Assembly (NCBI GenBank): GCA_017481575.1
Contig: JAFUPA010000031.1
Span: 1-64,000, forward strand
Direction: 5' to 3'
Length of the DNA stretch: 64,000 nucleotides
DNA from: Clostridia bacterium
GTDB taxonomy: Bacteria; Bacillota; Clostridia; Oscillospirales; Acutalibacteraceae
Notes under the pieces: model-generated
Seen by the model: only the letters and a program-made list of their open reading frames with translations
Databases searched by the model: none
Told to the model about the DNA's origin: nothing
Program-made: the position numbers and the translations under genes
In this document: in pieces, positions 16,928-24,959 of the stretch
Layout of the letters: every line of letters begins with the position of its first letter
How positions within the stretch are numbered: position 1 is the first letter of the stretch

Positions 16928-18409
16928 ATGGCTAAAAAGAAAGACACAGCGCCTAAAAACGCAATCAAGCACCCCAACGCCATCGGCATTAAAGAGGGCT
17001 TGGGCTATACGCTCGGTGACATCGGCAACCTGCTGGTACTCACCTTTATTTCAACTTTCCTTAAGGTTTTCTACACCGACACACTTATGGTCGGCTTTGA
17101 CCCCGGAAAGGTTTATAACGACATTGCTTTCCTTTTCCTTGTAACAAGGCTGTGGGACACAATCAACGACCCGTTGTGGGGCTTGATTGTTGACTCGAGA
17201 AAGCCGAGACCCGACGGTAAATTCAGACCGTATCTCAAGTGGGTTTCAATTCCGCTCGGCATTTCAATGGCATTGTGCTTCCTCGGAATACATAAATTCG
17301 TAAGCAATTATGTTGTTATCCTCATCTTTGCATACATCACATACACCACTTACGGTATGCTTTACACAGGTATCAACATTCCGTACGGCTCGCTGGCTTC
17401 GGTTATCACAGACGACCCGAAGGGCAGAACACTTCTTTCGACCTTCCGCTCAATCGGCGGCGGTGTAGGCGGTGCTGTTGTTACGCTCATCGGTCAGATG
17501 GTGGTTTATGACAAGGTGCCTGACGGCAACGGCGGACAAAGCTCTGTATTCAACGGTGACAAAGCGTTTATGTTTGCACTCCTTCTCGGTGCCGCTTCGG
17601 CTCTTTCTTATCTGGCTTGCTACAAGACTACAAAAGAAAGAGTCAAGACACCGCCTGTGCAGAAGAAGATTGACGTCAAGAAAACCTATGGTCCGCTTCT
17701 CCGAAGCCTTCCGTTCATTACGGTTACGCTTTCAGGTACTCTTATCAGCGGTCTTTTGCAGTACGGCTCATTCAACCAGTACCTTTTCAAAAACTATTTC
17801 GGCGACTCAAACCTTTCGGTTGTCAGCACACTCTGCACCTACGCTCCGATGGCAATTATGATTCCGTTTGTGCCGAAGCTTGTTGAGCGTTTCGGTAAAA
17901 AAGAGCTTTGCGTTTTCGGTCTCGGTCTTGCATCGTTCGCAAGTATTTTTAACGCAGTAATGCTTCCGAATGTTACGGTTTATTTCGTAATGCAGGCATT
18001 GACAGGTCTCGGTTACTCGTTTATGAGCATCACTAACTGGGCAATCGTTACGGACGTTATCGACTACCACGAATACAAGACCGGTGAGCACAGCGAAAGT
18101 GCGATTTATGCAGTTTATACCTTCTCGAGAAACCTCGGTCAGACAATCGCAGACTCGGGCGGTATGCAGCTTCTTAAATTCACAGGCTACACCGACAAGG
18201 TTAGAAACACAATCACAACCGCAGTCGGCAGTGTCGGTCACAACATCTACAAGATGTGTACAATCGTTCCTGCTGTTGTTTACACACTCATACTTATTCT
18301 TACAATCATCTATCCCCTCTCCAAAAAGCGACTTGAGCCTATCCAGGCAGAGCTTATGAAGAGAAGAGCAGAGGTTGAAGCAAAGCTTAAAGAGCTTGAA
18401 GAGATTTAA
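16928..18409 (+). CDS. GPH-family glycoside:cation symporter
   Basis: A 493-aa 12-helix transporter of the glycoside-pentoside-hexuronide:cation symporter family (MelB/XynB type), which takes up sugars or oligosaccharides with Na+ or H+. Family landmarks are GYTLGDIGNLLVL at the start, FLFLVTRLWDTINDPLWGLIVDSRKPRPDGKF-type cation-site sequence in helices 2-3 (around 68-95), and NIPYGSLASVITDDPKGRTLLSTFRSIGGG. CAGGAGT precedes the ATG. It follows the GH5 gene but has its own promoter and a palindrome that may be its operator. Substrate is inferred to be a GH5 product or other oligosaccharide; the sequence does not decide it. Confidence 0.9.
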   Translation: MAKKKDTAPKNAIKHPNAIGIKEGLGYTLGDIGNLLVLTFISTFLKVFYTDTLMVGFDPGKVYNDIAFLFLVTRLWDTINDPLWGLIVDSRKPRPDGKFRPYLKWVSIPLGISMALCFLGIHKFVSNYVVILIFAYITYTTYGMLYTGINIPYGSLASVITDDPKGRTLLSTFRSIGGGVGGAVVTLIGQMVVYDKVPDGNGGQSSVFNGDKAFMFALLLGAASALSYLACYKTTKERVKTPPVQKKIDVKKTYGPLLRSLPFITVTLSGTLISGLLQYGSFNQYLFKNYFGDSNLSVVSTLCTYAPMAIMIPFVPKLVERFGKKELCVFGLGLASFASIFNAVMLPNVTVYFVMQALTGLGYSFMSITNWAIVTDVIDYHEYKTGEHSESAIYAVYTFSRNLGQTIADSGGMQLLKFTGYTDKVRNTITTAVGSVGHNIYKMCTIVPAVVYTLILILTIIYPLSKKRLEPIQAELMKRRAEVEAKLKELEEI

Positions 18410-18452
18410 GGATTGTCTCACAGAGCGAAGACCAAAAGAAACATAAAAGATT

Positions 18453-18476
18453 ACAGGCTTGCAAATGCAAGCCTGT
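18453..18476 (+). terminator. Terminator of the GPH symporter gene
   Basis: A perfect 10-bp stem ACAGGCTTGC / GCAAGCCTGT with an AAAT loop is followed by TTTATATTTG. Confidence 0.88.
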
Positions 18477-18586
18477 TTTATATTTGTTTCTTTTTAGCCA
18501 TTTTATCCGATTTGAAGTATCGTATACATCTGCATCGTATAAAAAGGCTTCTTCATCTCCGTGAACAATCCTTTTTTGATTTTTTA

Positions 18587-20113
18587 TCATATTTTTGCCT
18601 TAAATTTCATTGGCATTTCGGTCGTTTTGAGTACCTTGTCAATCACTTTCATAATTGCAGGCTTCAGCGCTCCGCTGTTTTTCACAAATGAGCTTTGGTC
18701 TGCATTTTTACTGATAAAAGCCGGGAAAGACGGTGTGCCCACAAATCTGAGCATAACTTCGTTTTCGGAAAATTCAAAAGTGATTTTCTGTGTTGCAAGT
18801 GTGTTCAAGGGCTTTACAACCACTGTCAGCTTGCCTCTGCTGATATAAGCATAAGCCCAGATTGTGTAGCGGTAACCCTTTATTTCACACTCTGACAAAC
18901 GGGGTGCGCCGTCAAGTCCGCAGTGAATTTTAACCTCGTCCCCCTCCTCTTTCCACATGACCGTGAAAACATTTTCGGTAACATCAAACGAAACCTCATT
19001 GAGGTTTGATTTAGGTCTTTGAGCAAAGCTCGAGGTCAACGAACGTGGTATAAGGCTTGCAGGAAACATCAGCTTTGCAAGAATATCAGAAACGGGAGTG
19101 AGACAGAACTTTCTACCTGTCGGGATTTCGGGAAGCTTATCGCAAGCAACGGGCTTTTCGCCTTTGAGCGCAAGGTAGTCAGCGAGCTTTTTGTCCCATT
19201 CTTCGTCAGCCTCTTCCTCAAATGCTTTGGGTAAAATATTATCAAACGCTTTGGTAAAATCGCCGTCATTAACACACGCATTGAAGCTTGCAATGACCGC
19301 ATTATGCTTGGGAAGATACGACACACGCTGACCGAACATACCGTCCATACTGAAAATATCATCGAAAATCCAGAAAAGATATCCGTAACCGCTGTCCTTG
19401 CCGTTATCGTGTTTGACCTGAAGCTTCGTCGCTTCTCTTGCCCAGAATTCGGGTATAATCTGCTCACCGTTCCACTTGCCGCCGTCGGCATAGCATTGAC
19501 TTAATTTTGCAAGGTCACGCAGCTTCATATGGCATCCCGTGCCGCCGATATTTTCACCGAGCTCGTTGAACTCCCAGAAAGGTCTTTCAATTCCGAGAGG
19601 CTCAAAAAGTCGGGGTGTAAGGTAATCAACAAGATTCATTTTTGCACATTTTTGAACTATGGCAGCTACCATATGCGCATCGTTGTTGCTGTATAAAAAG
19701 CCACGATTCTTTTTGCGGAAAGGTGCTTTCATAAACATCTCGACGTAGTTGCCTGTCATATCCTGCGTGAAGGAAAACTCTTTGTTACTCTGCATCGTGA
19801 GAACAGAACGAACTGTCAGACTGTCCCATTCGTCACTTTCACAAGCAGGATATTCGGGAAAAAGGTCTATTATTTTTGTATCGAGGTTAAAAAGACCCTC
19901 GTCAATTGCAAAGCCTGCGGCAGTTGAGACAATCGACTTTGTGACAGAAAACATCGTGTGCGGAACATCAGCAGAATAAGGATAAACATAATTTTCAAAA
20001 AGCACCTCACCGTCACGCATCATAATAAGACCGTGATTTTCGACCGAGTGCTTGTCAAGCTCCTCATAAAACTTATAAATCCACTTTGAAGAGAGTTTTG
20101 TTTTCGTTTCCAT
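18587..20113 (-). CDS. Beta-lactamase-family serine hydrolase
   Basis: A 508-aa class C beta-lactamase/esterase-like protein. The SxxK nucleophile motif appears in MFSVTKSIVS (about 55-64) and the YxN-type motif in FLYSNNDAHM (about 138-147). A C-terminal beta-rich domain (about 380-508) accompanies it. There is no signal peptide, which points to a cytoplasmic esterase or D-Ala amidohydrolase-like role rather than antibiotic hydrolysis. The start is the ATG at 20113, after GGAGG at good distance. The upstream promoter TTGCCA-16-TATAAT (20168-20141 on the minus strand) is reasonable. The true substrate is unknown. Confidence 0.85.
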   Translation of the reverse strand: METKTKLSSKWIYKFYEELDKHSVENHGLIMMRDGEVLFENYVYPYSADVPHTMFSVTKSIVSTAAGFAIDEGLFNLDTKIIDLFPEYPACESDEWDSLTVRSVLTMQSNKEFSFTQDMTGNYVEMFMKAPFRKKNRGFLYSNNDAHMVAAIVQKCAKMNLVDYLTPRLFEPLGIERPFWEFNELGENIGGTGCHMKLRDLAKLSQCYADGGKWNGEQIIPEFWAREATKLQVKHDNGKDSGYGYLFWIFDDIFSMDGMFGQRVSYLPKHNAVIASFNACVNDGDFTKAFDNILPKAFEEEADEEWDKKLADYLALKGEKPVACDKLPEIPTGRKFCLTPVSDILAKLMFPASLIPRSLTSSFAQRPKSNLNEVSFDVTENVFTVMWKEEGDEVKIHCGLDGAPRLSECEIKGYRYTIWAYAYISRGKLTVVVKPLNTLATQKITFEFSENEVMLRFVGTPSFPAFISKNADQSSFVKNSGALKPAIMKVIDKVLKTTEMPMKFKAKI

Positions 20114-20221
20114 AATTCCGCCTCCCACAGTTTCATTTATATTATAGCATTTTGTCAAAAGTTGGCAAGGGGTTACAAAAGATTATAAAAGACAGGAATA
20201 CACAATTTTAGAAAAATTTTA

Positions 20222-20283
20222 TATTTACCTATTGACAAAGTAGGTAAATAGTGCTACAATTCCAAACAACCTACTAGTTAGGT
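20222..20283 (+). promoter_or_regulatory. metY1 promoter with perfect inverted-repeat operator
   Basis: TTGACA (20232-20237) and TACAAT (20255-20260) are 17 bases apart. Exactly around the -35 box lie perfect 10-bp arms TATTTACCTA (20222-20231) and TAGGTAAATA (20241-20250). A second, smaller dyad ACCTA/TAGGT (20269-20283) sits at the start site. A bound regulator would block RNA polymerase. The obvious candidate is the Rrf2-family protein encoded at 23210-23647, at the end of the same cluster; that assignment is inference. Confidence 0.75.
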
Positions 20284-20302
20284 ATGTAAAAGAGGTGTTC
20301 TC

Positions 20303-20359
20303 ATGCTGAAAATTTTTGGAAAATTGTTAAGAGAAAACTTCCGTTTCGGTCGAATGTGA
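20303..20359 (+). CDS. Possible 18-aa leader peptide of the metY1 operon
   Basis: After the promoter an ATG preceded by AGAGGTG (5-base spacing) opens MLKIFGKLLRENFRFGRM, ending in TGA. The peptide is basic and amphipathic and contains no Cys codon and no run of Met codons, so classical attenuation by sulfur amino acids is not evident. It ends 54 bases before metY1. It could be a translated leader or a chance frame; only the good ribosome site and position favour it. Confidence 0.35.
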   Translation: MLKIFGKLLRENFRFGRM

Positions 20360-20413
20360 CAGTATAAAACCATTAAACACTATCATATATTGATTACGAA
20401 AGGAAATAATATT

Positions 20414-21697
20414 ATGTCTGATTATAAATTTGAAACTCTCCAGCTGCATGTCGGTCAGGAAAATCCCGACCCCGCAACCGATGCACGTGCAGTGCCTATC
20501 TACGCCACAACTTCTTATGTATTTCACAACTGCGAGCACGCAGCCGCCCGTTTCGGTCTTGCTGATGCAGGTAACATCTACGGCAGACTGACCAACTCAA
20601 CTCAGGACGTACTTGAACAGCGAGTTGCCGCTCTTGAGGGCGGTGTTGCCGCTTTGGCACTTGCTTCGGGTGCGGCGGCTATCACTTACACCTTGCAGGC
20701 TCTCGGTCAGAACGGCGGTCACTTCGTTTCACAGAAAACCATTTACGGCGGCAGTTACAATCTGCTTGCGCACACTCTCCCCAACTTCGGCATTACCGCT
20801 TCATTTGTAAACATTCACGACCTTGCGGAAGTTGAAGCCGCTATTCAGGAAAACACAAGAGCAATTTATATTGAAACTCTTGGCAACCCTAACAGCGACA
20901 TTCCCGACATTGACGCACTTGCAGAGCTTGCTCACAAGTATGGCTTACCGCTTGTCGTAGACAACACTTTCGGCACTCCTTATCTTATCCGACCCATTGA
21001 GCACGGTGCAGATATTGTTGTTCACTCGGCAACAAAGTTTCTCGGCGGTCACGGCACCACACTCGGCGGAGTTATTGTTGATTCGGGTAAATTTGACTGG
21101 GCGGCATCAGGCAAATACCCCGCAGTTGCCGACCCGAACCCGAGCTACCACGGTGTGTCGTTTGTTAAAGCAGTAGGTCCTGCCGCCTTTGTAACTTATA
21201 TACGTGCAATTCTTCTTCGTGATACAGGTGCAACTCTTTCACCGTTTGCGGCATTTTTGCTGTTGCAGGGTATTGAAACACTTTCGCTCCGTCTTGAGCG
21301 TCATGCAGAAAACACCAAGAAGGTTGTTGAATTCCTTGAAAATCATCCCTTGGTAGAAAAAGTAAACCACCCCTCACTTCCCGAGCATCCCGATAATGCA
21401 CTTTATAACAAATATTTCCCGAACGGCGGCGGCTCTATCTTCACTTTTGAAATCAAGGGCGGTCAAAAAGAGGCACATCAATTCATTGATAACCTCAAGA
21501 TTTTCTCCCTTCTGGCGAATGTTGCTGATGCAAAAAGTCTTGTTATTCATCCTGCAACCACCACACACAGCCAGCTCACCGCAGAAGAGCTTGAAGACCA
21601 GGGTATTAAACCAAACACAATTCGTCTTTCTGTCGGTACAGAGCATATTGACGACATTATTGCCGATTTGCAGAACGGTTTTGAGGCGATAAAATGA
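20414..21697 (+). CDS. metY: O-acetylhomoserine sulfhydrylase (first copy)
   Basis: PLP enzyme of 427 aa that makes homocysteine from O-acetylhomoserine and sulfide. It begins SDYKFETLQLHVGQENPDPATDAR. It has the PLP-binding VHSATKFLGGHGTTLGG, whose Lys forms the Schiff base (about 205-220), and the family's C-terminal NTIRLSVGTEHIDDIIADL. The start follows AAAGGAAA; the upstream in-frame codons lack homology. Its stop overlaps the ECF gene start (ATGA), so the two are translationally coupled, and cysK follows. A second copy lies at 50349-51635 under a Met T-box. This copy, linked to cysK and an Rrf2 regulator, is likely tuned to sulfide/cysteine supply. Confidence 0.94.
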   Translation: MSDYKFETLQLHVGQENPDPATDARAVPIYATTSYVFHNCEHAAARFGLADAGNIYGRLTNSTQDVLEQRVAALEGGVAALALASGAAAITYTLQALGQNGGHFVSQKTIYGGSYNLLAHTLPNFGITASFVNIHDLAEVEAAIQENTRAIYIETLGNPNSDIPDIDALAELAHKYGLPLVVDNTFGTPYLIRPIEHGADIVVHSATKFLGGHGTTLGGVIVDSGKFDWAASGKYPAVADPNPSYHGVSFVKAVGPAAFVTYIRAILLRDTGATLSPFAAFLLLQGIETLSLRLERHAENTKKVVEFLENHPLVEKVNHPSLPEHPDNALYNKYFPNGGGSIFTFEIKGGQKEAHQFIDNLKIFSLLANVADAKSLVIHPATTTHSQLTAEELEDQGIKPNTIRLSVGTEHIDDIIADLQNGFEAIK

Positions 21698-22203
21698 AGA
21701 CCATACAAAAACTAGCCATATCCGCTATGTTTGCCACATTGGTATGCGTTGCAACAATGATTATAAAAATACCGTCGCCGTTGAAAGGATACATCAATTT
21801 AGGAGATTGCGTTGTCCTGCTTTCCGGTTGGATATTACCGCCGGGTTACGGATTTCTTGCGGCAGGCATCGGCTCTGTACTTGCAGATGTTTTTTCGGGA
21901 TATGCAGTATATGCACCTGCAACCTTTGTGATAAAAGGGGTGATGGCCTTAATCGCATATATTGTTTATAAAATATTTTCCAAGAAAACAAAGGATTTTT
22001 CCGCAAGGCTTATCAGCGGATTATTTGCAGAAGCCACAATGATTCTCGGATATTTCCTGTTTGAGGGTGTTATGTACGGCTTTGCTCCCTCGTTGGTTAA
22101 CATTCCTGCAAATGCAGTTCAGGGCGTTGCGGGTATTATCATCGGAATAATTCTGATTAAAATCTTTCAAAAACAAAACCTGATACAAATATTTAAATTA
22201 TAG
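21694..22203 (+). CDS. ECF transporter substrate-binding (S) component
   Basis: A 169-aa membrane protein of about six helices, typical of ECF-type vitamin transporter S components. It starts MKTIQKLAISAMFATLVCVATM and has GYINLGDCVVLLSGWILPPGYGF-type sequence (about 32-54), the small-residue-rich first half of this fold, and a C-terminal AVQGVAGIIIGIILI helix. S components bind one vitamin or metal and share a common EcfAAT module encoded elsewhere. Its start overlaps the metY stop by four bases. Both neighbours, metY and cysK, need PLP, so a vitamin B6 substrate is plausible; methionine- or cysteine-related cargo is the alternative. Neither is shown. Confidence 0.85.
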   Translation: MKTIQKLAISAMFATLVCVATMIIKIPSPLKGYINLGDCVVLLSGWILPPGYGFLAAGIGSVLADVFSGYAVYAPATFVIKGVMALIAYIVYKIFSKKTKDFSARLISGLFAEATMILGYFLFEGVMYGFAPSLVNIPANAVQGVAGIIIGIILIKIFQKQNLIQIFKL

Positions 22204-22213
22204 GGTGATTATT

Positions 22214-23143
22214 ATGAAAATATATAAAACCACAGCAGATCTCATAGGTAAAACTCCGCTTCTTGAACTCACTCACATCGAAAAGGCATATAATCTCAAA
22301 GCAAAAATACTTGTAAAACTTGAATATTTCAATCCCGCAGGTTCCGTTAAGGACAGAATTGCCAAAGCAATGATAGATGATGCAGAAGCATCAGGCAAGT
22401 TGAAGCCCGACTCGGTAATTATTGAGCCAACCTCGGGTAACACAGGTATCGGTCTTGCATCCGTTGCCGCCGCAAGAGGATACAAAATTATTATTGTTAT
22501 GCCCGAAACCATGTCTGTTGAACGCAGACAGCTTATGAAAGCCTACGGTGCAGAGCTTGTGCTGACCGAAGGCACAAAAGGTATGAAGGGTGCAATTGCA
22601 AAAGCCAAGGAGCTTGCAGAAGAAATCCCGAACAGCTTTATCCCCTCTCAATTCACAAACTCCGCAAACCCCAAGGCACACTTTGAAACCACGGGTCCCG
22701 AAATATACGAAGACACAGACGGACAGGTTGACATTTTTGTTGCAGGTGTCGGCACAGGCGGAACGGTTACGGGTGTCGGCGAATACCTGAAATCACAAAA
22801 TCCCGAAGTTAAGGTGGTCGCTGTTGAGCCAGCTTCATCTGCAGTGCTTTCAACGGGAGTTGCAGGTGCTCATAAAATTCAGGGTATCGGTGCAGGCTTC
22901 GTCCCCGATGTTCTTAATACCGAAATCTATGACGAAATCATCACCGTCGAAAACGACGATGCTTTTGCCACAGGCAAGCTCATAGGTAAAAGCGAGGGTG
23001 TGCTTGTCGGCATTTCTTCGGGTGCGGCAACATGGGCGGCAATTGAACTTGCAAAACGTCCCGAAAACGAAGGAAAAACAATTGTTGCTTTGCTCCCCGA
23101 TACAGGTGACAGATACCTTTCTACTCCTCTTTTTGCTGATTGA
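22214..23143 (+). CDS. cysK: Cysteine synthase A (O-acetylserine sulfhydrylase)
   Basis: PLP enzyme of 309 aa that makes cysteine from O-acetylserine and sulfide. The PLP Lys is in NPAGSVKDRIA (near residue 43). The substrate loop EPTSGNTGIGLA (near 70) and the phosphate-binding GVGTGGTVTGVG (near 180) are intact, with VGISSGAA near the end. The ATG at 22214 gives the canonical MKIYKTTADLIGKTPLLEL; a GTG three codons earlier overlaps the likely AGGGTG ribosome site. It is the third gene of the metY-ECF-cysK operon, upstream of the Rrf2 gene. No cysE lies nearby. Confidence 0.96.
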   Translation: MKIYKTTADLIGKTPLLELTHIEKAYNLKAKILVKLEYFNPAGSVKDRIAKAMIDDAEASGKLKPDSVIIEPTSGNTGIGLASVAAARGYKIIIVMPETMSVERRQLMKAYGAELVLTEGTKGMKGAIAKAKELAEEIPNSFIPSQFTNSANPKAHFETTGPEIYEDTDGQVDIFVAGVGTGGTVTGVGEYLKSQNPEVKVVAVEPASSAVLSTGVAGAHKIQGIGAGFVPDVLNTEIYDEIITVENDDAFATGKLIGKSEGVLVGISSGAATWAAIELAKRPENEGKTIVALLPDTGDRYLSTPLFAD

Positions 23144-23150
23144 TGCTGAC

Positions 23151-23180
23151 TTGATTTTCCTGTCGGCGATATGATATAAT
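23151..23180 (+). promoter_or_regulatory. Promoter of the Rrf2 regulator gene
   Basis: TTGATT (23151-23156) and TATAAT (23175-23180) are 18 bases apart, just after the cysK stop. The TATTTACCTA arms of the metY1 operator are absent here, so autoregulation through that motif is not seen. Confidence 0.65.
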
Positions 23181-23209
23181 AATCAAAATTACTGTTTGAG
23201 GTATGAGAT

Positions 23210-23647
23210 ATGCTGGTTTCCACAAGAGGCAGATATGCCATTCGTGTAATGATTGATTTGGCAGAGCATTGCAACGGTGAATATGTCCCTATGAAGACAG
23301 TTGCCGAACGTCAGAAGCTTTCTTTGAAATATATTGAAAGAATAATGCCCGTATTAGCAAAAAACAACCTTGTTGAAGGTGTACACGGCAAAGGCGGCGG
23401 CTATCGTCTGACTCGCAAACCGAACGAATATAAAATCGGAGAAATTCTGCGTTTGACCGAGGGTGACCTTGCTCCTGTATCCTGCCTTGAGTGCAATGCG
23501 GAAAAATGTGAGCGTGCCGCAGAATGTAAAACATTGCCGATGTGGAAAGGCTTTCACGATTTATCAAACAAATACTTCGACAGCATTACGCTTGAGGATT
23601 TGATAAAAGGAAACTTGAAAACTTCCTTTTCCGTAAACTTAAACTAA
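23210..23647 (+). CDS. Rrf2-family transcriptional regulator, CymR/IscR-like
   Basis: A 145-aa winged-helix regulator starting MLVSTRGRYAIRVMIDLAEH, the standard Rrf2 opening. The recognition region covers SLKYIERIMPVLAKNNLVEG, and the wing is HGKGGGYRLTR. A cysteine cluster CLECNAEKCERAAEC (about 100-114) could hold an Fe-S cluster, as in IscR, or respond to thiol state. CymR-type members in Firmicutes regulate cysteine synthesis through interaction with CysK, and the gene order here (cysK then rrf2) fits. The metY1 operator at 20222-20283 is its probable target. Sensor chemistry is not determined. Confidence 0.92.
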   Translation: MLVSTRGRYAIRVMIDLAEHCNGEYVPMKTVAERQKLSLKYIERIMPVLAKNNLVEGVHGKGGGYRLTRKPNEYKIGEILRLTEGDLAPVSCLECNAEKCERAAECKTLPMWKGFHDLSNKYFDSITLEDLIKGNLKTSFSVNLN

Positions 23648-23658
23648 AACCCACGAAA

Positions 23659-23682
23659 AAGCTCCCGACAAATCGGGAGCTT
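23659..23682 (+). terminator. Terminator of the Rrf2 gene
   Basis: A perfect 10-bp stem AAGCTCCCGA / TCGGGAGCTT with a CAAA loop is followed by GGTTTTTG. It lies between convergent genes. Confidence 0.85.
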
Positions 23683-23701
23683 GGTTTTTGTTATTTCAAT
23701 A

Positions 23702-24841
23702 TTAACCTCTGTCTAAAATCTCTTTTGCCCGCTTACGAACAATTTTTTCAATCATCCCCAGTCTTTCTTTACTCAAATTATATCTGCTGTGACGCTTGAA
23801 TTTGAAGTTAAGTAATTTACGCAAATTGTTCTTCTGCTCGTGTGAGAGAACTGATACTGCTTCGGATACAAAATCGTCATAAACACAAGGCATAATCGTA
23901 TCAGCATATTTTTTTAATACTTCTTCACTTTCCAAAGCATCTCTGCCTGCGAAGTTCAGAAGTGAATTTCCGTGGTCAAACAAAGGAGCCGGAGCAACAA
24001 TCTTGTTGGTTTTGCAATCAACCAAAAAGCCGAAGTTCCCGTAGTGTCTGTCAGAATTAAATATCACCGCATCAAGCAGAATCATATCATTCAATGCTTT
24101 GACAAAGTCTTCTCCGAGACTTGCATAAAACTCTTTAACTGCTTTAAATCCGCCTGATTTAACGATTCTGCCAACAGGAACATAAGCGAGTTCTTTACTC
24201 GTAAACAAATCACAATGCGAGCAAAGTCTGCCTTTCCACACAGCAAGATTGTATCTGACGGCATCTATGCCGAGGACTTCAGCAACTTGATAAGCGTAAA
24301 ACTCTGAATAAGGCTCGTTGCCTGTATTGGATGCGCCTTCTGTGCCGCCTTTATAAAGTCTGATTGTACCATCCTGTCTGCGCCAACATTTCGGAAGCAT
24401 ACCGTTAGTTGTAAACTCGGGACTTGATGATATGATTGAACCTGTGCTACTGCCGTAACCAGTAAAAGCAATCTGTCCGAGAACACGGCTGAAACGGTTA
24501 TCATACAAGTTACATTCATCAAATGTTCCGTCAAAAGTCTCATTAACTACCCAATAGCAGTCATTCAAAGAAAGCCCTTTAGACAGCTTTATAATATCAA
24601 GAGGTCTGTTGATACTCATACCCATTGTGCTGAGCAGATTATCAACATAAGCACGGTTCCGCGGAATATTTCTGTGCTTGAGCCAACTTTCAATTCCCTT
24701 TGGTGAAACTTCAGTCAAGTCTAACGGCAACAAATCTTTGTGCTCTTCGTCCACCCAAAGAACCTCGATATTCATTTCTGCACCGTTATTCGCCTCAAAT
24801 GTCAGCAACGGCAAATCGTACTGCTTCAATGTGTATTTCAT
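23702..24841 (-). CDS. HipA-like serine/threonine kinase, no partner gene
   Basis: A 379-aa protein whose C-terminal two-thirds look like the HipA kinase fold. A candidate ATP-contacting lysine is in RLYKGG (K164). The catalytic loop is NSDRHYGNFGF (D264, N269) and the metal-binding loop is LFDHGNSLL (D289). The N-terminal 100 residues do not match the usual HipA N-terminal subdomain. HipA toxins phosphorylate tRNA synthetases and are held by HipB antitoxins. No HipB-like helix-turn-helix gene lies beside it, so it may be a stand-alone kinase like CtkA-type relatives. GGAGG precedes the ATG. Confidence 0.7.
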   Translation of the reverse strand: MKYTLKQYDLPLLTFEANNGAEMNIEVLWVDEEHKDLLPLDLTEVSPKGIESWLKHRNIPRNRAYVDNLLSTMGMSINRPLDIIKLSKGLSLNDCYWVVNETFDGTFDECNLYDNRFSRVLGQIAFTGYGSSTGSIISSSPEFTTNGMLPKCWRRQDGTIRLYKGGTEGASNTGNEPYSEFYAYQVAEVLGIDAVRYNLAVWKGRLCSHCDLFTSKELAYVPVGRIVKSGGFKAVKEFYASLGEDFVKALNDMILLDAVIFNSDRHYGNFGFLVDCKTNKIVAPAPLFDHGNSLLNFAGRDALESEEVLKKYADTIMPCVYDDFVSEAVSVLSHEQKNNLRKLLNFKFKRHSRYNLSKERLGMIEKIVRKRAKEILDRG

Positions 24842-24912
24842 ATCATCACCTCCTATTTTAACATTTATATTATTATAACCTTATTATGATACTTTTGTCA
24901 ATTCAAAAGAAA

Positions 24913-24946
24913 ACAAGAGCCTTATCCTGATAGATAAAGCTCTTGT
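24913..24946 (-). terminator. Terminator after the GGGtGRT gene
   Basis: On the minus strand a 14-bp stem with one mismatch (ACAAGAGCTTTATC / GATAAGGCTCTTGT) and a 6-base loop runs into TTTCTTTT. Confidence 0.85.
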
Positions 24947-24959
24947 GAAAACGGTTCAA

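Noticed and set aside
23702..24841. A HipBA toxin-antitoxin module
   Set aside because: Only the kinase is present; no antitoxin-like gene lies within the flanking intergenic spaces.
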